35,152 bases of DNA from Deltaproteobacteria bacterium (GCA_026712905.1 JAPOPM010000119.1:1-35152); one strand, 5' to 3'. Numbered from the stretch's first letter, positions 18,368 through 27,125 are shown. Program-made: numbers and translations. Notes: generated by a model not told the origin, from the sequence alone.

Positions 18368-20503
18368 GTGGAATCTCTGCTGAACGCCATCGTCTGGGAG
18401 ACCGTGGGGGTCTTTTACGAGGCCTCGGTGTACCTCCTCATCGGCTTCTTCGTCGCCGGCCTCCTGCACGTCTACCTGCCAGCGAATCTCATCGCCCGTT
18501 ACCTGGGCCGGAACGACGCGCGCTCCGTGGGGCTGGCGGCGCTGTTCGGCGCGCCGATTCCCCTGTGCTCATGCGGTGTGTTGCCGGCGGCGGCTTCGCT
18601 GAAGAAGCAGGGGGCCGGCCGGGCGCCGCTGGTGTCGTTCCTGATCTCGACTCCCGAGACCGGGGTGGACTCGGTAGCCCTGACCTACGGGCTCATGGGT
18701 CCGGTCATGGCCGTGGTCCGGCCGGTGGTGGCGGTGGTGACGGCGCTCGTCGCCGGCATCGCCTCCATCGGCGTGCGCGAGGACGAAGCGGCCCCGGGTT
18801 CTTCGGCGGAGGCTCTTTCCGACGACGCGTGCGCGGACGCCGCCTGCGACGACACGGGCGCGCCCGGCGCCGGCCAGGAGGCATGCGACGAGACCTGCGC
18901 GCCGGGCGCGGCCCCTTTACCGGCGCGTCGTTTCTTCCATTCCCTGGAGTACGGCTTCACCTCGGTGCTGGACGACATCGCGCTGTCGCTGGTGGTCGGC
19001 ATGCTGCTGACCGGGGTGCTCGCGGGCCTTCTGCCGGACAACTTCTTCGACGAGGTGCTCGGCTGGGGTTCGGGGATCATGCCCATGCTGGCCATGATCG
19101 TGCTCGGCCTGCCGTTGTACCTCTGCGCCAGCGCCTCCACCCCGGTTGCCGCCGCGTTCATGCTCAAGGGGCTCTCTCCGGGGGCGGCGCTCGTGTTCCT
19201 GTTGGTGGGGCCGGCCACCAACCTCGCCACCATGACCGTGGTGGGGCAGCTCCTGGGACGCCGTCTTCTCGGCGTTTACATCGGGTCCATCATCCTCGTG
19301 AGCCTGATGGCCGGCCTCCTGGTGGACGCGACCCTGGCGGACTCCATCCAGGTGGCCAGCTTCGGCGACCTGGGCCAGGACGTCGACGCGGTCTTCGTGC
19401 TCAAGGCCCTTTCGGCCGTGGGCCTGGTGCTGCTGTTGCTGCGGAGCTTCGTGCGCAAGGGCTATCGCACGGTCTGGCGCGACGCCGCGGAACAGCTTCT
19501 CCAGACCGGCCGGGCGCTCAAGGCCTTCCGCCCCGGCATCCTGCTGCGCGGCCCCGTCCTCGCGGCCGCCGTGGCCATCGCGGCGCTGGCGTCGGTCCCG
19601 GCGTTCACGCTCATCGTCGAGCCCGGCCAGCGCGGCGTCATCCAGCGTTTCGGCCGGGTGGTGGCGCCGGATCTCGAGCCCGGCCTGTACTTCCACCTGC
19701 CGGCGCCCTTGGGCCGGGGGACCGCCGTGGACGTGGGGCTGGTCCGCCAGGTCACCGTGGGCTTTCGCGGCAGCGTCAACAGCCGCCGGGCGGTCGTGGA
19801 CGAGCAGGCCTTCTACCTCACGGCGGACGGCAACGTCATCGACATCCGCGCGGTGGTGCAGTACCGCGTGCGCGACCCGGCGGTGTACGCGCTGGGCGTG
19901 GAGGAGACCCCCGCGGTAGTGCTGGGGCTGGCCCGGCGCGAGCTGGTGAACCTGTTGAGCCGCAAGCCCATCGACCTGATCTACACCGTGGACCGGCGCG
20001 GCACGGAGCGGGAGTTGCGGGACCGCCTGGCCCGGCGCCTCGCCTCCCTCGGCATCGGCAGCGAGATCCTGGACGTGCGGCTCCTGGACGTGCACGCGCC
20101 GGGCCGGGTCCACGACGCCTTCCGCGACGTGGCCAGCGCGCTGGAGGACCGCCAGCGCGACATCCACGTGGCCACCGGGGCGGCGACCCAGTCCACCACC
20201 GCGGCCACGGGCGAGGCGGAGCGCATCACGCAGCGGGCCGAGGCCCGCGCCGTGAGCGAGATGCGCCGGGCCGAGGGCCGCTCCGCCGCGTTCCGGGACA
20301 CCGCGGCGGTGCACCAGGCGAGCCCCGGGGTCACCGAAGCCCGCCTCTACCTGGAAACCCTCGAGCGGGCGCTGGAGCTGCCGCGGAAATACATCTACAT
20401 GCCCGAGGCGGGCGGCGGCGGCGACGTGGACCTGTGGGTCGGCGCGCCGTCCTCGGATTTCCTGAACCTGGGCGCGCCCGTGCCCCGGAGCGGAGAGAGA
20501 TAG
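18368..20503 (+). CDS. Fusion of SO_0444/DUF318-type Cu/Zn efflux permease with HflK-like SPFH domain
   Basis: The start is a GTG. Residues 1-385 are a COG0701/DUF318 permease with the diagnostic CSCGVLPAAASLKKQGAGRA near residue 73 and a second half with LYLCASASTPVAAAFMLKG. The layout matches SO_0444-family copper/zinc efflux permeases, including a Cys/Asp-rich loop (about 138-180; CADAAC, CDETC) between the two halves. A last helix (about 393-413) leads into a band-7/SPFH domain of HflK type (about 415-670: VEPGQRGVIQRFGRVV, DGNVIDIRAVVQYRVRDP). The open frame is uninterrupted. HflK normally stands alone with one helix. The fusion is followed 10 bp later by hflC, so a permease-bearing HflKC complex is likely. 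Confidence 0.88.
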   Translation: MESLLNAIVWETVGVFYEASVYLLIGFFVAGLLHVYLPANLIARYLGRNDARSVGLAALFGAPIPLCSCGVLPAAASLKKQGAGRAPLVSFLISTPETGVDSVALTYGLMGPVMAVVRPVVAVVTALVAGIASIGVREDEAAPGSSAEALSDDACADAACDDTGAPGAGQEACDETCAPGAAPLPARRFFHSLEYGFTSVLDDIALSLVVGMLLTGVLAGLLPDNFFDEVLGWGSGIMPMLAMIVLGLPLYLCASASTPVAAAFMLKGLSPGAALVFLLVGPATNLATMTVVGQLLGRRLLGVYIGSIILVSLMAGLLVDATLADSIQVASFGDLGQDVDAVFVLKALSAVGLVLLLLRSFVRKGYRTVWRDAAEQLLQTGRALKAFRPGILLRGPVLAAAVAIAALASVPAFTLIVEPGQRGVIQRFGRVVAPDLEPGLYFHLPAPLGRGTAVDVGLVRQVTVGFRGSVNSRRAVVDEQAFYLTADGNVIDIRAVVQYRVRDPAVYALGVEETPAVVLGLARRELVNLLSRKPIDLIYTVDRRGTERELRDRLARRLASLGIGSEILDVRLLDVHAPGRVHDAFRDVASALEDRQRDIHVATGAATQSTTAATGEAERITQRAEARAVSEMRRAEGRSAAFRDTAAVHQASPGVTEARLYLETLERALELPRKYIYMPEAGGGGDVDLWVGAPSSDFLNLGAPVPRSGER

Positions 20504-20513
20504 AGGGATCACC

Positions 20514-21506
20514 ATGGGCAAACCCATCGTCGCGATCCTCGTCCTGGCGCTGCTTCTCTTCGGCGCCGCCACCTCGTTCGTGGTGGTGGACGAGAAGAGC
20601 CACGCGGTCATCACCCAGTTCGGCAAGCCGGTGTCGGTGTTGAGCGACGCGGGCCTCTACGTCAAGCTGCCGGTGCCGTTCCAGCGGGCGAACCTCCTGG
20701 ACAAGCGCATCCTGATCACCAACACGCGGGAGACGGAGCTACTCACCGCGGACAAGAAGAACGTCCTGGTCTCCACCTACATCTCCTGGAAGATCGCCGA
20801 CCCGGTGCGCTACCTGGCGGCGCTGCGCACCCGGGACTTCGCGGAGAGCCGGCTCGCCGCGCTGGTGCAGTCCGAGCTGGGCAGCGCGCTCGGCGGCCGG
20901 CCCTTCGGCACGATCCTGGGAACGTCCGGCAACGGCGCCAGCCTGGCCGAGCTGGAGGGATCGGTGGAGCGGGCGGTGGCCGGCGTGGCGCGGGAGGACC
21001 TCGGCATCGAAGTGGTGAGCCTGGGAGTGACGCGCCTCATCTTCCCGCGGCAGAACCTGGACAGCGTGTTCGCGCGCATGCGCGCCGAGCGCGCGCGCAT
21101 CGCCCGGGGGTTCCGCTCGGAGGGGCGCGCCGAGGCGCAGAAGATCGCCGCCCGGGCCGAGAAGGAACGCGCGCGCATCATCGCCGAGGCCGAGGCCAAG
21201 GCCGCCATGCTGCGGGGCCGCGGCGAGGCCGAGGCGGCGCGCATCTACGCGGATGCCTACCAGGGGCACGCCGAGTTCTATCGTTTCCTGCGCACGCTGG
21301 AAGCCTACAAGAAGGTCTTGAACGAGAAGACCACCCTGGTCCTGCCCGCGGATTCGCCGTTCCTGGAAATCCTGATCTCCAGGATTCCGGGCGCCGAGGC
21401 GCGGGACGGCGATGCTCCGGCGACCGGCAAGAAGGCGCCGGACGCGGCGGGTAAGGAGCCCAGCGCCGCGGCTCCTGTTCCCGGCCAGGAGAACACCGGC
21501 TCATGA
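20514..21506 (+). CDS. hflC: HflC-like SPFH/band-7 membrane protein
   Basis: This 330-residue protein has one N-terminal helix (about 5-24), VVVDEKSHAVITQFGKPV, the SPFH domain with VLVSTYISWKIADPVRYLAAL, and a long Ala/Glu/Arg coiled coil (about 190-260). A C-terminal segment FYRFLRTLEAYKKVL is typical of HflC. A Pro/Ala-rich tail from about 300 is not. HflC pairs with HflK in a large cage around FtsH protease in E. coli. Here the upstream partner is fused to a metal permease, and the downstream HflK-like gene overlaps by 4 bp (ATGA), so translation is coupled. Confidence 0.93.
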   Translation: MGKPIVAILVLALLLFGAATSFVVVDEKSHAVITQFGKPVSVLSDAGLYVKLPVPFQRANLLDKRILITNTRETELLTADKKNVLVSTYISWKIADPVRYLAALRTRDFAESRLAALVQSELGSALGGRPFGTILGTSGNGASLAELEGSVERAVAGVAREDLGIEVVSLGVTRLIFPRQNLDSVFARMRAERARIARGFRSEGRAEAQKIAARAEKERARIIAEAEAKAAMLRGRGEAEAARIYADAYQGHAEFYRFLRTLEAYKKVLNEKTTLVLPADSPFLEILISRIPGAEARDGDAPATGKKAPDAAGKEPSAAAPVPGQENTGS

Positions 21507-22411
21507 CCAGACGCGCACGATACCGGACGCTCCTTTGTGGCGCCGTCCTGCTTGCCGGCTGGCTCGCACTCGGCATCTACAACGTCGAATCCGACGAGAG
21601 CGCGGTGGCCTACTTTCTCGGCAAGGCCGTGGGCCGGGACGTCCTCCCGGGTATCCACTGGAACCCGCCGTGGCCGCTGGGAGAGGTGGTGGTGGCGCGG
21701 ACGGCCACGAACTTCCTCATGCCGGTGGAGCACGGGGACGCGGCAGGCGGCGCGGCGGGCACGTCCGAGTCCCTCTGGCTGCTGGGCGACACCAACGTCA
21801 TCGTCGGCCGGCTGGGCATCCAGTACAGCATCGGCAGCCTGACGCACTTCGAGGTATCGCACGAGGATCCGCGGGAGCTGCTGCGCCGGGCCGGGCGCCG
21901 GATCGTGACCCGGTTCCTCGCCGGCGAGAGCGTGGACGCGGCCCTCACCACGCGGCGCAACGAGCTCCTGGACACGGTGCAGCGGCAGGTGCAAACGATA
22001 CTCGATAATCACGGTTCGGGAATCGAGATCCAGTCCGTGAACGTCGAGGCGCTGGCGCCGCCGGAGCAGGGCGGTGTGCGGCAGGCCTTCCAGGAGGTGC
22101 AGAGCGCCCTGGCGGACAAGGAGCGGGTGGTGGACGAGGCGCGCGCCGACCGCGCCCAGATCCTCGCCGAAGTCGAGGGGGAGGCCGAGCACCGCGTGAC
22201 CCAGGCCGAGTCCGCGCGCCACCGGCGCGTGGAGATCGCCAAGGGCGAAGGCGAGCGTTTTCGCCAACTGGCGCTGGAGCACCGCAAGACCCCGTGGCTC
22301 ACCGAGGAACGCCTGTACCTCGAAACCATCGAGGAGGTTTTGCCGCGCATGGACACCTACGTGGTCCAGTCCGGCCCGGATGGCAAGGTGAACCTGCGGG
22401 TGGTCCGGTAA
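21503..22411 (+). CDS. Second HflK-like SPFH/band-7 membrane protein
   Basis: This 302-residue protein has an N-terminal helix (about 8-25) and then an SPFH domain starting YNVESDESAVAYFLGKAVGR. It has SLWLLGDTNVIVGRLGIQYS and LTHFEVSHEDPRELLRRAG segments, a coiled coil (about 205-260) and the HflK-like ending EERLYLETIEEVLPRMDTYVV. It is a distinct paralogue of the SPFH part of the fusion, so the operon encodes two HflK-type and one HflC-type protein. The start overlaps the hflC stop. No FtsH gene is in the window. Confidence 0.88.
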   Translation: MTRRARYRTLLCGAVLLAGWLALGIYNVESDESAVAYFLGKAVGRDVLPGIHWNPPWPLGEVVVARTATNFLMPVEHGDAAGGAAGTSESLWLLGDTNVIVGRLGIQYSIGSLTHFEVSHEDPRELLRRAGRRIVTRFLAGESVDAALTTRRNELLDTVQRQVQTILDNHGSGIEIQSVNVEALAPPEQGGVRQAFQEVQSALADKERVVDEARADRAQILAEVEGEAEHRVTQAESARHRRVEIAKGEGERFRQLALEHRKTPWLTEERLYLETIEEVLPRMDTYVVQSGPDGKVNLRVVR

Positions 22412-22416
22412 ATTCT

Positions 22417-22426
22417 TGATTAATCA
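22417..22426. promoter_or_regulatory. 10-bp palindrome TGATTAATCA after the SPFH operon
   Basis: A perfect palindrome lies 6 bp after the HflK-like stop, at the start of an AT-rich 129-bp gap that stands out from the GC-rich surroundings. It may be part of the control region of the following importer operon. Confidence 0.35.
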
Positions 22427-22477
22427 GTTGATAATCGAAGTGATGAAAGTTAATAACGAGACCTTGGGTTTCGGCGT

Positions 22478-22507
22478 TTGACAAGACCGTATTTTTGATA
22501 AGATACT
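22478..22507 (+). promoter_or_regulatory. Sigma-70-like promoter of the His-rich metal importer operon
   Basis: A consensus -35 TTGACA (22478-22483) is followed after 18 bp by GATACT (22502-22507), a 4/6 match to -10; TAAGAT at 22499 is an alternative. The region is AT-rich and lies 34 bp upstream of the SBP start. Confidence 0.6.
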
Positions 22508-22511
22508 ATCA
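22496..22511. promoter_or_regulatory. Inverted repeat over the -10 region, candidate metalloregulator operator
   Basis: TGATA (22496-22500) and TATCA (22507-22511) are perfect 5-bp arms around AGATAC and overlap the predicted -10. This suits repression by a Zur- or DtxR-type metal regulator. The outer TGATA matches the left end of the palindrome in the znu divergent region. Confidence 0.45.
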
Positions 22512-22540
22512 CTAGTTTTGAAGATCAGGAGGAATTTGCA

Positions 22541-23650
22541 ATGAAGAGGCCGGGGAGCCTGTTTCTCGCCATCGCGGCGGGCTGTTGGGTCAGCGTGTTT
22601 TCAGCCTTTGCCGGGGCGCAGTCAATCAACGTGGTCACGAGCGTGATCCCGGTGGCGTATATCGTCCAGGAACTGGGAGGCGAGCGGGTCACGGTGGACG
22701 CGTTGGTGCCGCCCGGCGCGAGTCCCCATACGTTCGAGCCGGTGCCCAGCGACATCCGGAAACTCGCCCGGGCGCGCTACTTCGTCGGCATCGGCGGTGG
22801 CTTCGATGCCTGGTCGGAGAAGTTGCTGGCGGCCGCCCCCAAGGGGATCGAAGCCGTGGCGCTGATGGAGGGGCCGGACCTGAACCTCGTCGAAGACGAG
22901 CATGATCATCACGGTGAGGAGATGTCCGGCAAGGAGGAACATGGCCACCACGACGAGGAGAAGGTAGCCAAGAAGGACGAGCATGGCCACGACCACCACG
23001 ACGAGGAGAAGGTAGCCAAGAAGGACGAGCATGGCCACGACCACCACGACGAGGCGAAGGTGGCCAAGAAGGACGAGCACCATGGCAAGGAGAAGGTCGC
23101 CATGGAGAGTGGCGAGGAACACGAGGAGTTCAACCCGCACTTCTGGCTGGATCCGGTCCGGGTCAGGGATTCCGTCGTTCCGGTGCTGACGCAGCGGTTG
23201 ATCGCCGCGGACCCGGCCGGTAAGGATTACTACGAAAAGCGCCGGCAGGACTTCCACCAGCGACTGACGGCCTTGGACCGGGAAATCCGGGCGGAGTTGG
23301 CCAAGGCGAAGTCGCGCAAGTACATTGCCTTTCACGCGGCGTGGCCCTACTTTGCGGAACGTTACGGCCTGGAGAAGGTGGCGGTGGTTCAGGAATTCGC
23401 CGGCGAGGAGCCCACGCCCAAGGAAGTGGCCAATCTCGTGCGCGACGCTCGCGCCGAGGGCGTCGGGTCCATCCTGGTGGAGCCGCAACTGAGTCCCCGT
23501 GTGGCCCAGACCATCGGCAAGGAGTTCGGCGCCAGGACCGTGGTGGTGGATCCGCTGGGCGACCCCGGCGATGCGGCGCGAGACACCTACGAGGAGCTGA
23601 TGCAGTTCAACGCTCGGGCTTTCGCGCGGGCGCTGGGGGCGCGGAATTGA
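22541..23650 (+). CDS. Metal ABC transporter substrate-binding protein with repeated His-rich loop
   Basis: AGGAGG lies 8 bp before the ATG. The 369-residue protein has a signal peptide (about 1-26, AFAGA) and a ZnuA/TroA fold. Likely ligands are the His of ASPHTFEP, NPHFWLDP and FHAAWPYFAERYG, and the Asp of VVDPLGD. Between the first and second His lies an acidic His-rich loop (about residues 120-195) built from a 16-residue repeat (EKVAKKDEHGHDHHDE) in two exact copies and a third partial copy. Such loops in ZnuA capture zinc and pass it to the main site. It heads a three-gene importer operon with its own promoter, behind the SPFH operon. Confidence 0.92.
   Translation: MKRPGSLFLAIAAGCWVSVFSAFAGAQSINVVTSVIPVAYIVQELGGERVTVDALVPPGASPHTFEPVPSDIRKLARARYFVGIGGGFDAWSEKLLAAAPKGIEAVALMEGPDLNLVEDEHDHHGEEMSGKEEHGHHDEEKVAKKDEHGHDHHDEEKVAKKDEHGHDHHDEAKVAKKDEHHGKEKVAMESGEEHEEFNPHFWLDPVRVRDSVVPVLTQRLIAADPAGKDYYEKRRQDFHQRLTALDREIRAELAKAKSRKYIAFHAAWPYFAERYGLEKVAVVQEFAGEEPTPKEVANLVRDARAEGVGSILVEPQLSPRVAQTIGKEFGARTVVVDPLGDPGDAARDTYEELMQFNARAFARALGARN
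22958..23102 (+). repeat. 48-bp in-frame tandem repeat encoding the His-rich loop
   Basis: Units at 22958-23005 and 23006-23053 are identical at DNA level, and a third, diverged unit runs 23054-23102. Identity at synonymous sites shows recent duplication. Each unit adds 16 residues including four His. Confidence 0.92.
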
Positions 23651-24435
23651 CCGACCGCAACGAAAAGGTCGTGGTAGGGCTGAACGCCGTGTCGGTGGAG
23701 TTGGCAGGGCGCAGCGTCCTGCACGACATCAACTTCAGCGTGCACGAGGGCGGGTTCGTGGGCATCGTGGGCCCCAACGGAGCAGGCAAGACCACGCTGC
23801 TGCGCACGATTCTCGGCCTCGTGCCCGTGGCGAGCGGCCGGGTGGAAGTGTTCGGCTACCCGCCCGGCCGCAACGGTTCCCATGCCATCGGCTACGTGCC
23901 GCAGCGCCAGAGCATCGCCGACAACTTTCCCGCCACCGTCCGCGACGTGGTGATGATGGGTCGCCTGCGTCAACTCGGGTTCCTGCGTTTCCCGGGCCAA
24001 AAGGACTGGCGGCGTGTGGACGACAGCCTTGCGCTCGTGGGCATGATGGACCGCAGGGACCGCGCCGTTGGGCGCCTGTCCGGCGGCGAGCAGCGCCGCG
24101 TCATGCTGGCGCAGGCGCTGTGCGCCAGCACCCGCCTGCTGGTGCTCGACGAGCCCACGGTGGGCCTCGACCTCCCCGCGGAGCACGAGTTCTACGCGCT
24201 GCTCCGGAGGCTCATCCGCGACCTGACCCTGACCATCGTCGCGGTGTCCCACGATCTGGTGGCGCTGGCCGGCGAGACCGACGAGCTGATTTGCATCAAC
24301 CATCGCATGCACATTCACGGCAACGCCGAGGACGTCATCCACAGCCACGCCATTCGCGAGGCGTACTGTTGCGAGTTCGACTTCCTGGCCGGCGAGCTTG
24401 CCCATCACGAGGGCCACGACCACACAGAGTCCTGA
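23647..24435 (+). CDS. Metal ABC transporter ATP-binding protein (ZnuC/MntA type)
   Basis: The frame is open far upstream, but domain homology starts at about 23680. I place the start at a TTG (23647) overlapping the SBP stop as TTGA; a GTG at 23671 is the alternative. The product of about 262 residues has Walker A GPNGAGKTT, the YVPQRQSIADNFPATVRDVV loop typical of metal importers, LSGGEQRR, Walker B LLVLDEP and VSHDLVAL. It ends in a His-rich tail (HHEGHDH). It powers the permease at 24479-25279. Confidence 0.9.
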   Translation: MTDRNEKVVVGLNAVSVELAGRSVLHDINFSVHEGGFVGIVGPNGAGKTTLLRTILGLVPVASGRVEVFGYPPGRNGSHAIGYVPQRQSIADNFPATVRDVVMMGRLRQLGFLRFPGQKDWRRVDDSLALVGMMDRRDRAVGRLSGGEQRRVMLAQALCASTRLLVLDEPTVGLDLPAEHEFYALLRRLIRDLTLTIVAVSHDLVALAGETDELICINHRMHIHGNAEDVIHSHAIREAYCCEFDFLAGELAHHEGHDHTES

Positions 24436-24478
24436 CAGGCGCTGTCACACGCCCTGAACGCCAACCGATCGCTTCCTC

Positions 24479-25279
24479 ATGTTCGAATTCGCATTCATGC
24501 AACGCGCCTTGGCGGCAGCGGTCCTGGTGGGTCTGCTATGCGGGGTCTTGGGCTTTTTCGTGGTGCTGCGGCGCCTCGCTTTCATCGGCGTAGGCATTTC
24601 CCACTCGGCCATCGGAGGCGTCGCCATCGGTATCCTGGCGGGTTGGAGTCCCCTTCTCACCGGCGCCGTCTTCGCCGTCGCCGTAGCCCTCGGCATCGCG
24701 CTGGTCAGTCAGAGCGACCACATCAGCGAGGACACGGTCATCGGCGTCTTCTTCTCGGGCTCCATGGCCCTCGGGATCGTGCTCTTCAGCATGAAGAGCG
24801 GCTATCAACAGGATCTCTTCAGCTACCTCTTCGGCAACGTGCTGGCCATCTCCACCGCGGAGCTCGTGGCGCTTGCCTGCGCCAGCGCGGTGATCCTGGC
24901 GGTCGTCGTGCTCTCCTTCAAGGAGCACCTGCTGATCGCCTTCGATGAGGAAGTGGCGGCTGCCTACGGCCACAAGGTAGTGGTGCTCAACGTGCTGCTG
25001 CTCGTGGTGCTAGCCCTTACCGTGGTCATCGGCGTGCGCCTCGTGGGCCTGCTGCTCATCCAGGCCCTGCTGGTGGTGCCGGCGGCCATCGCCGCCCTGT
25101 GGGCGGCGAACTTCCGCTGGCAGGTGGTGCTGGCGGCCGGGGTGGGATCCCTTTCAGGGATCCTGGGTTTGGTGCTGGCGTACCACTTCGACCTCGCCGC
25201 CGGCGGCTCCATCGTGATCGTGGCCGTGGCTCTCTTCTTCATTACCCTGCTGGCGCGTCTCCTGGTCAAGCAGAGGTAG
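24479..25279 (+). CDS. Metal ABC transporter permease, ABC-3 family
   Basis: This 266-residue protein has about eight membrane segments and the family motifs VVLRRLAFIGVGISHSAIGG, LFSYLFGNVLAIS and VRLVGLLLIQALLVVPAAIA. It lies 43 bp after the ATPase and closes the importer operon 22541-25279. The stop is followed by a block of repeats that separates it from the convergent znuB gene. Confidence 0.93.
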   Translation: MFEFAFMQRALAAAVLVGLLCGVLGFFVVLRRLAFIGVGISHSAIGGVAIGILAGWSPLLTGAVFAVAVALGIALVSQSDHISEDTVIGVFFSGSMALGIVLFSMKSGYQQDLFSYLFGNVLAISTAELVALACASAVILAVVVLSFKEHLLIAFDEEVAAAYGHKVVVLNVLLLVVLALTVVIGVRLVGLLLIQALLVVPAAIAALWAANFRWQVVLAAGVGSLSGILGLVLAYHFDLAAGGSIVIVAVALFFITLLARLLVKQR

Positions 25280-25299
25280 CGCCGGGACTTCATGGACAA

Positions 25300-25545
25300 A
25301 CCGTCATTCCCGCGAACAGGTTGTGTCAAACCCCGCTTGGATGAGACTCGGCATCCACCCCCGGAGCGTCATTCCCGCCGAACAGGCTGTGTCAAAACTC
25401 ATGAAGCAAGGACCCTACGGAACGTCATTCCCGCGGAAGCGGGAATCCAGGGGCGGGGAGGCGGGGAAGCGCCTCGGTAATGCCCCACCACCACCCCTGG
25501 ATTCCCGCTTCCGCGGGAATGACGTTCCGTAGGGTCCTTGCTTCA
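25300..25545. repeat. Palindromic repeat element with perfect 52-bp arms plus two secondary units
   Basis: Arms at 25402-25453 and 25494-25545 are perfect 52-bp inverted repeats around 40 bp. Two secondary units with CAGGYTGTGTCAAAMC precede them (25302-25400). The element fills the gap between two convergent importer operons and could act as a bidirectional terminator. Confidence 0.92.
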
Positions 25546-25557
25546 CGGGATACGACA

Positions 25558-26364
25558 CTAGGTGCGGGTGCCCGCCGTTCGATGCGGCCGGCGCAGGCGC
25601 GTGATCACGAACAGAGCCAGTGCCACGGTCACGATGGAGGGCCCCGACGGCGTGTCGAATGTGGCCGAGGCGAGCAGTCCGCCGACGATGGCGAGGATGC
25701 CCGCGGCGGCCGCGCCGCCGGCCATCCGCTCGGGGCTCGACGCGAAGCGCCGCACGGTGGCCGGCGGGATCACCAGCAACGCCACGATCAGCAGGATGCC
25801 GACGATCTTGACGGCGACGGCGATGAGCGCCGCCACCAGGAAACCGAACACCAGCCGGGCGCGTTCCGGCCGGAGCCCCGCGACGACGGCGAGGTCGACG
25901 CTGACGGTGGCCGCCAGGAGCGGGCGCCAGATCCACCAAAGGACCGCCAGGGCGCCGGCGCCGCCCGCCCAGATGACCGCGATGTCCGTGCGGGTCACGG
26001 CGAGAATGTCCCCGAAGAGCAGCCCGTGCAGATCGAAGCGCATGCTCGGGAAGAACGCCAATACCACCAGGCCCAGCGACAGGCCCCCGTGGGCCAGCAG
26101 GCCCAGGATGGTGTCGGCGGGCAGGGTGTCGCTCCGTTCGAGATAGTACATGATCAGCACCACCGCGGAGGCCGTGACGAAGATGCCGATGGAAAGGTCG
26201 ATGTCCAGCACGAGGGCCGCCGCGACCCCCAGCAGCGCCGAGTGCGCGATGGTCTCGCCGAAGTAGGCCAGCCGCCGCCACACCACGAAACAGCCGGTCG
26301 GCCCGGTGACCAGCGCCAGCCCGATCCCGGCCAGCAACGCGCGCGTGAAGAAATCGTCCAGCAT
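25558..26364 (-). CDS. znuB: Zinc ABC transporter permease ZnuB
   Basis: I use the ATG at 26364 (MLDDFFTRALLAGIGLALVT), the usual ZnuB opening; the longer frame would overlap znuC by 29 bp. The 268-residue protein has the ABC-3 pattern VVWRRLAYFGETIAHSALLG, LLFGDILAVTRTD and VKIVGILLIVALLVIPPATV, with about eight membrane segments. It lies 25 bp downstream of znuC and divergent from znuA, the same arrangement as znuCB/znuA of enterobacteria. It forms the zinc channel in the inner membrane. Confidence 0.88.
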   Translation of the reverse strand: MLDDFFTRALLAGIGLALVTGPTGCFVVWRRLAYFGETIAHSALLGVAAALVLDIDLSIGIFVTASAVVLIMYYLERSDTLPADTILGLLAHGGLSLGLVVLAFFPSMRFDLHGLLFGDILAVTRTDIAVIWAGGAGALAVLWWIWRPLLAATVSVDLAVVAGLRPERARLVFGFLVAALIAVAVKIVGILLIVALLVIPPATVRRFASSPERMAGGAAAAGILAIVGGLLASATFDTPSGPSIVTVALALFVITRLRRPHRTAGTRT

Positions 26365-26389
26365 CGGTCGACCGGGCGCGTGTCTTGCG

Positions 26390-27094
26390 TCAGGAGACGG
26401 ACGAGGAGTCCCCGCCACCGGAGCCGAGTCCCTTGAAGCCGCTGATGCCGAAAGGGGGATCGTCGTGCTCGTGGGGCACGAGGACCACGAGGTCGTCGCC
26501 CGTGGCCATGGCCTGCCGGAGATCGTGGGAGACGATCAGGACGCCGCAGCCGAGGTCGCGGCGGATGCCCTCGATCAGCTCGTGCACGACATCCGTGCCG
26601 GTGGCGTCGACGCCCTGTTCCGGTTCGTCCAGCACCAGCAGGTCCGGGCGGTGAATGAGCGCCTGCGCCAGGAGTAGCCGCTGGAACTCGCCGCCCGACA
26701 GGGTGGTGACCGGCGGGTCGCCGAGCCGTTCCAGGCCCACGGCGGAAAGGGCGGCGTCGATCCGGTCGGCGGCGAAACGGCCGGTGAGCGTCATCAGACG
26801 CCGCAACGTCAGAGGCAGCGTCGGGGTTACAGGCAGTCGTTGCGGCACGTAGCCCACCTCCAGCGAGGGCGCCCGCGCCACGTGCCCCTCGTCTACGTCG
26901 AGCAGGCCCAGGACGGCCTTGAGGCAGGTGGACTTGCCCGCGCCGTTGGCGCCGATGAGGTACACGAGCTCGCCGCGCGTCACCTTGAGGTCCACGTGCC
27001 GGATGATCCAGCGTTCGCCTCGCCGGACGCCGATGTCGCGGGCGTTGACGAGCAGGCCGGGAACGTCGGACTGTATACCTGAAGGTTCCGTCAT
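26390..27094 (-). CDS. znuC: Zinc ABC transporter ATP-binding protein ZnuC
   Basis: The start is taken at the ATG 27094 (MTEPSG); a TTG five codons upstream is possible, and neither has a clear ribosome site. The 234-residue ATPase has Walker A GANGAGKST, the EVGYVPQRLPVTPTLPLTLR Q-loop region as in ZnuC, LSGGEFQR (ZnuC-like FQR ending), Walker B LLVLDEP and SHDLRQAM. The ending HEHDDPPFGISGF is slightly His/Asp rich. It is read divergently from znuA across a palindrome. Confidence 0.9.
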   Translation of the reverse strand: MTEPSGIQSDVPGLLVNARDIGVRRGERWIIRHVDLKVTRGELVYLIGANGAGKSTCLKAVLGLLDVDEGHVARAPSLEVGYVPQRLPVTPTLPLTLRRLMTLTGRFAADRIDAALSAVGLERLGDPPVTTLSGGEFQRLLLAQALIHRPDLLVLDEPEQGVDATGTDVVHELIEGIRRDLGCGVLIVSHDLRQAMATGDDLVVLVPHEHDDPPFGISGFKGLGSGGGDSSSVS

Positions 27095-27125
27095 GACTCG
27101 GGCGCTCAAAAAGCATTACGATGGA

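Noticed and set aside
18361..20643. 760-codon frame overlapping the permease-HflK gene in another phase
   Set aside because: It lacks domains and is Arg/Gly/Pro-rich, whereas the 18368-20503 frame shows permease and SPFH motifs throughout.
25300..25545. Insertion sequence ends
   Set aside because: Long inverted arms suggest a mobile element, but no transposase gene or clear target duplication is present here or at the other copies.
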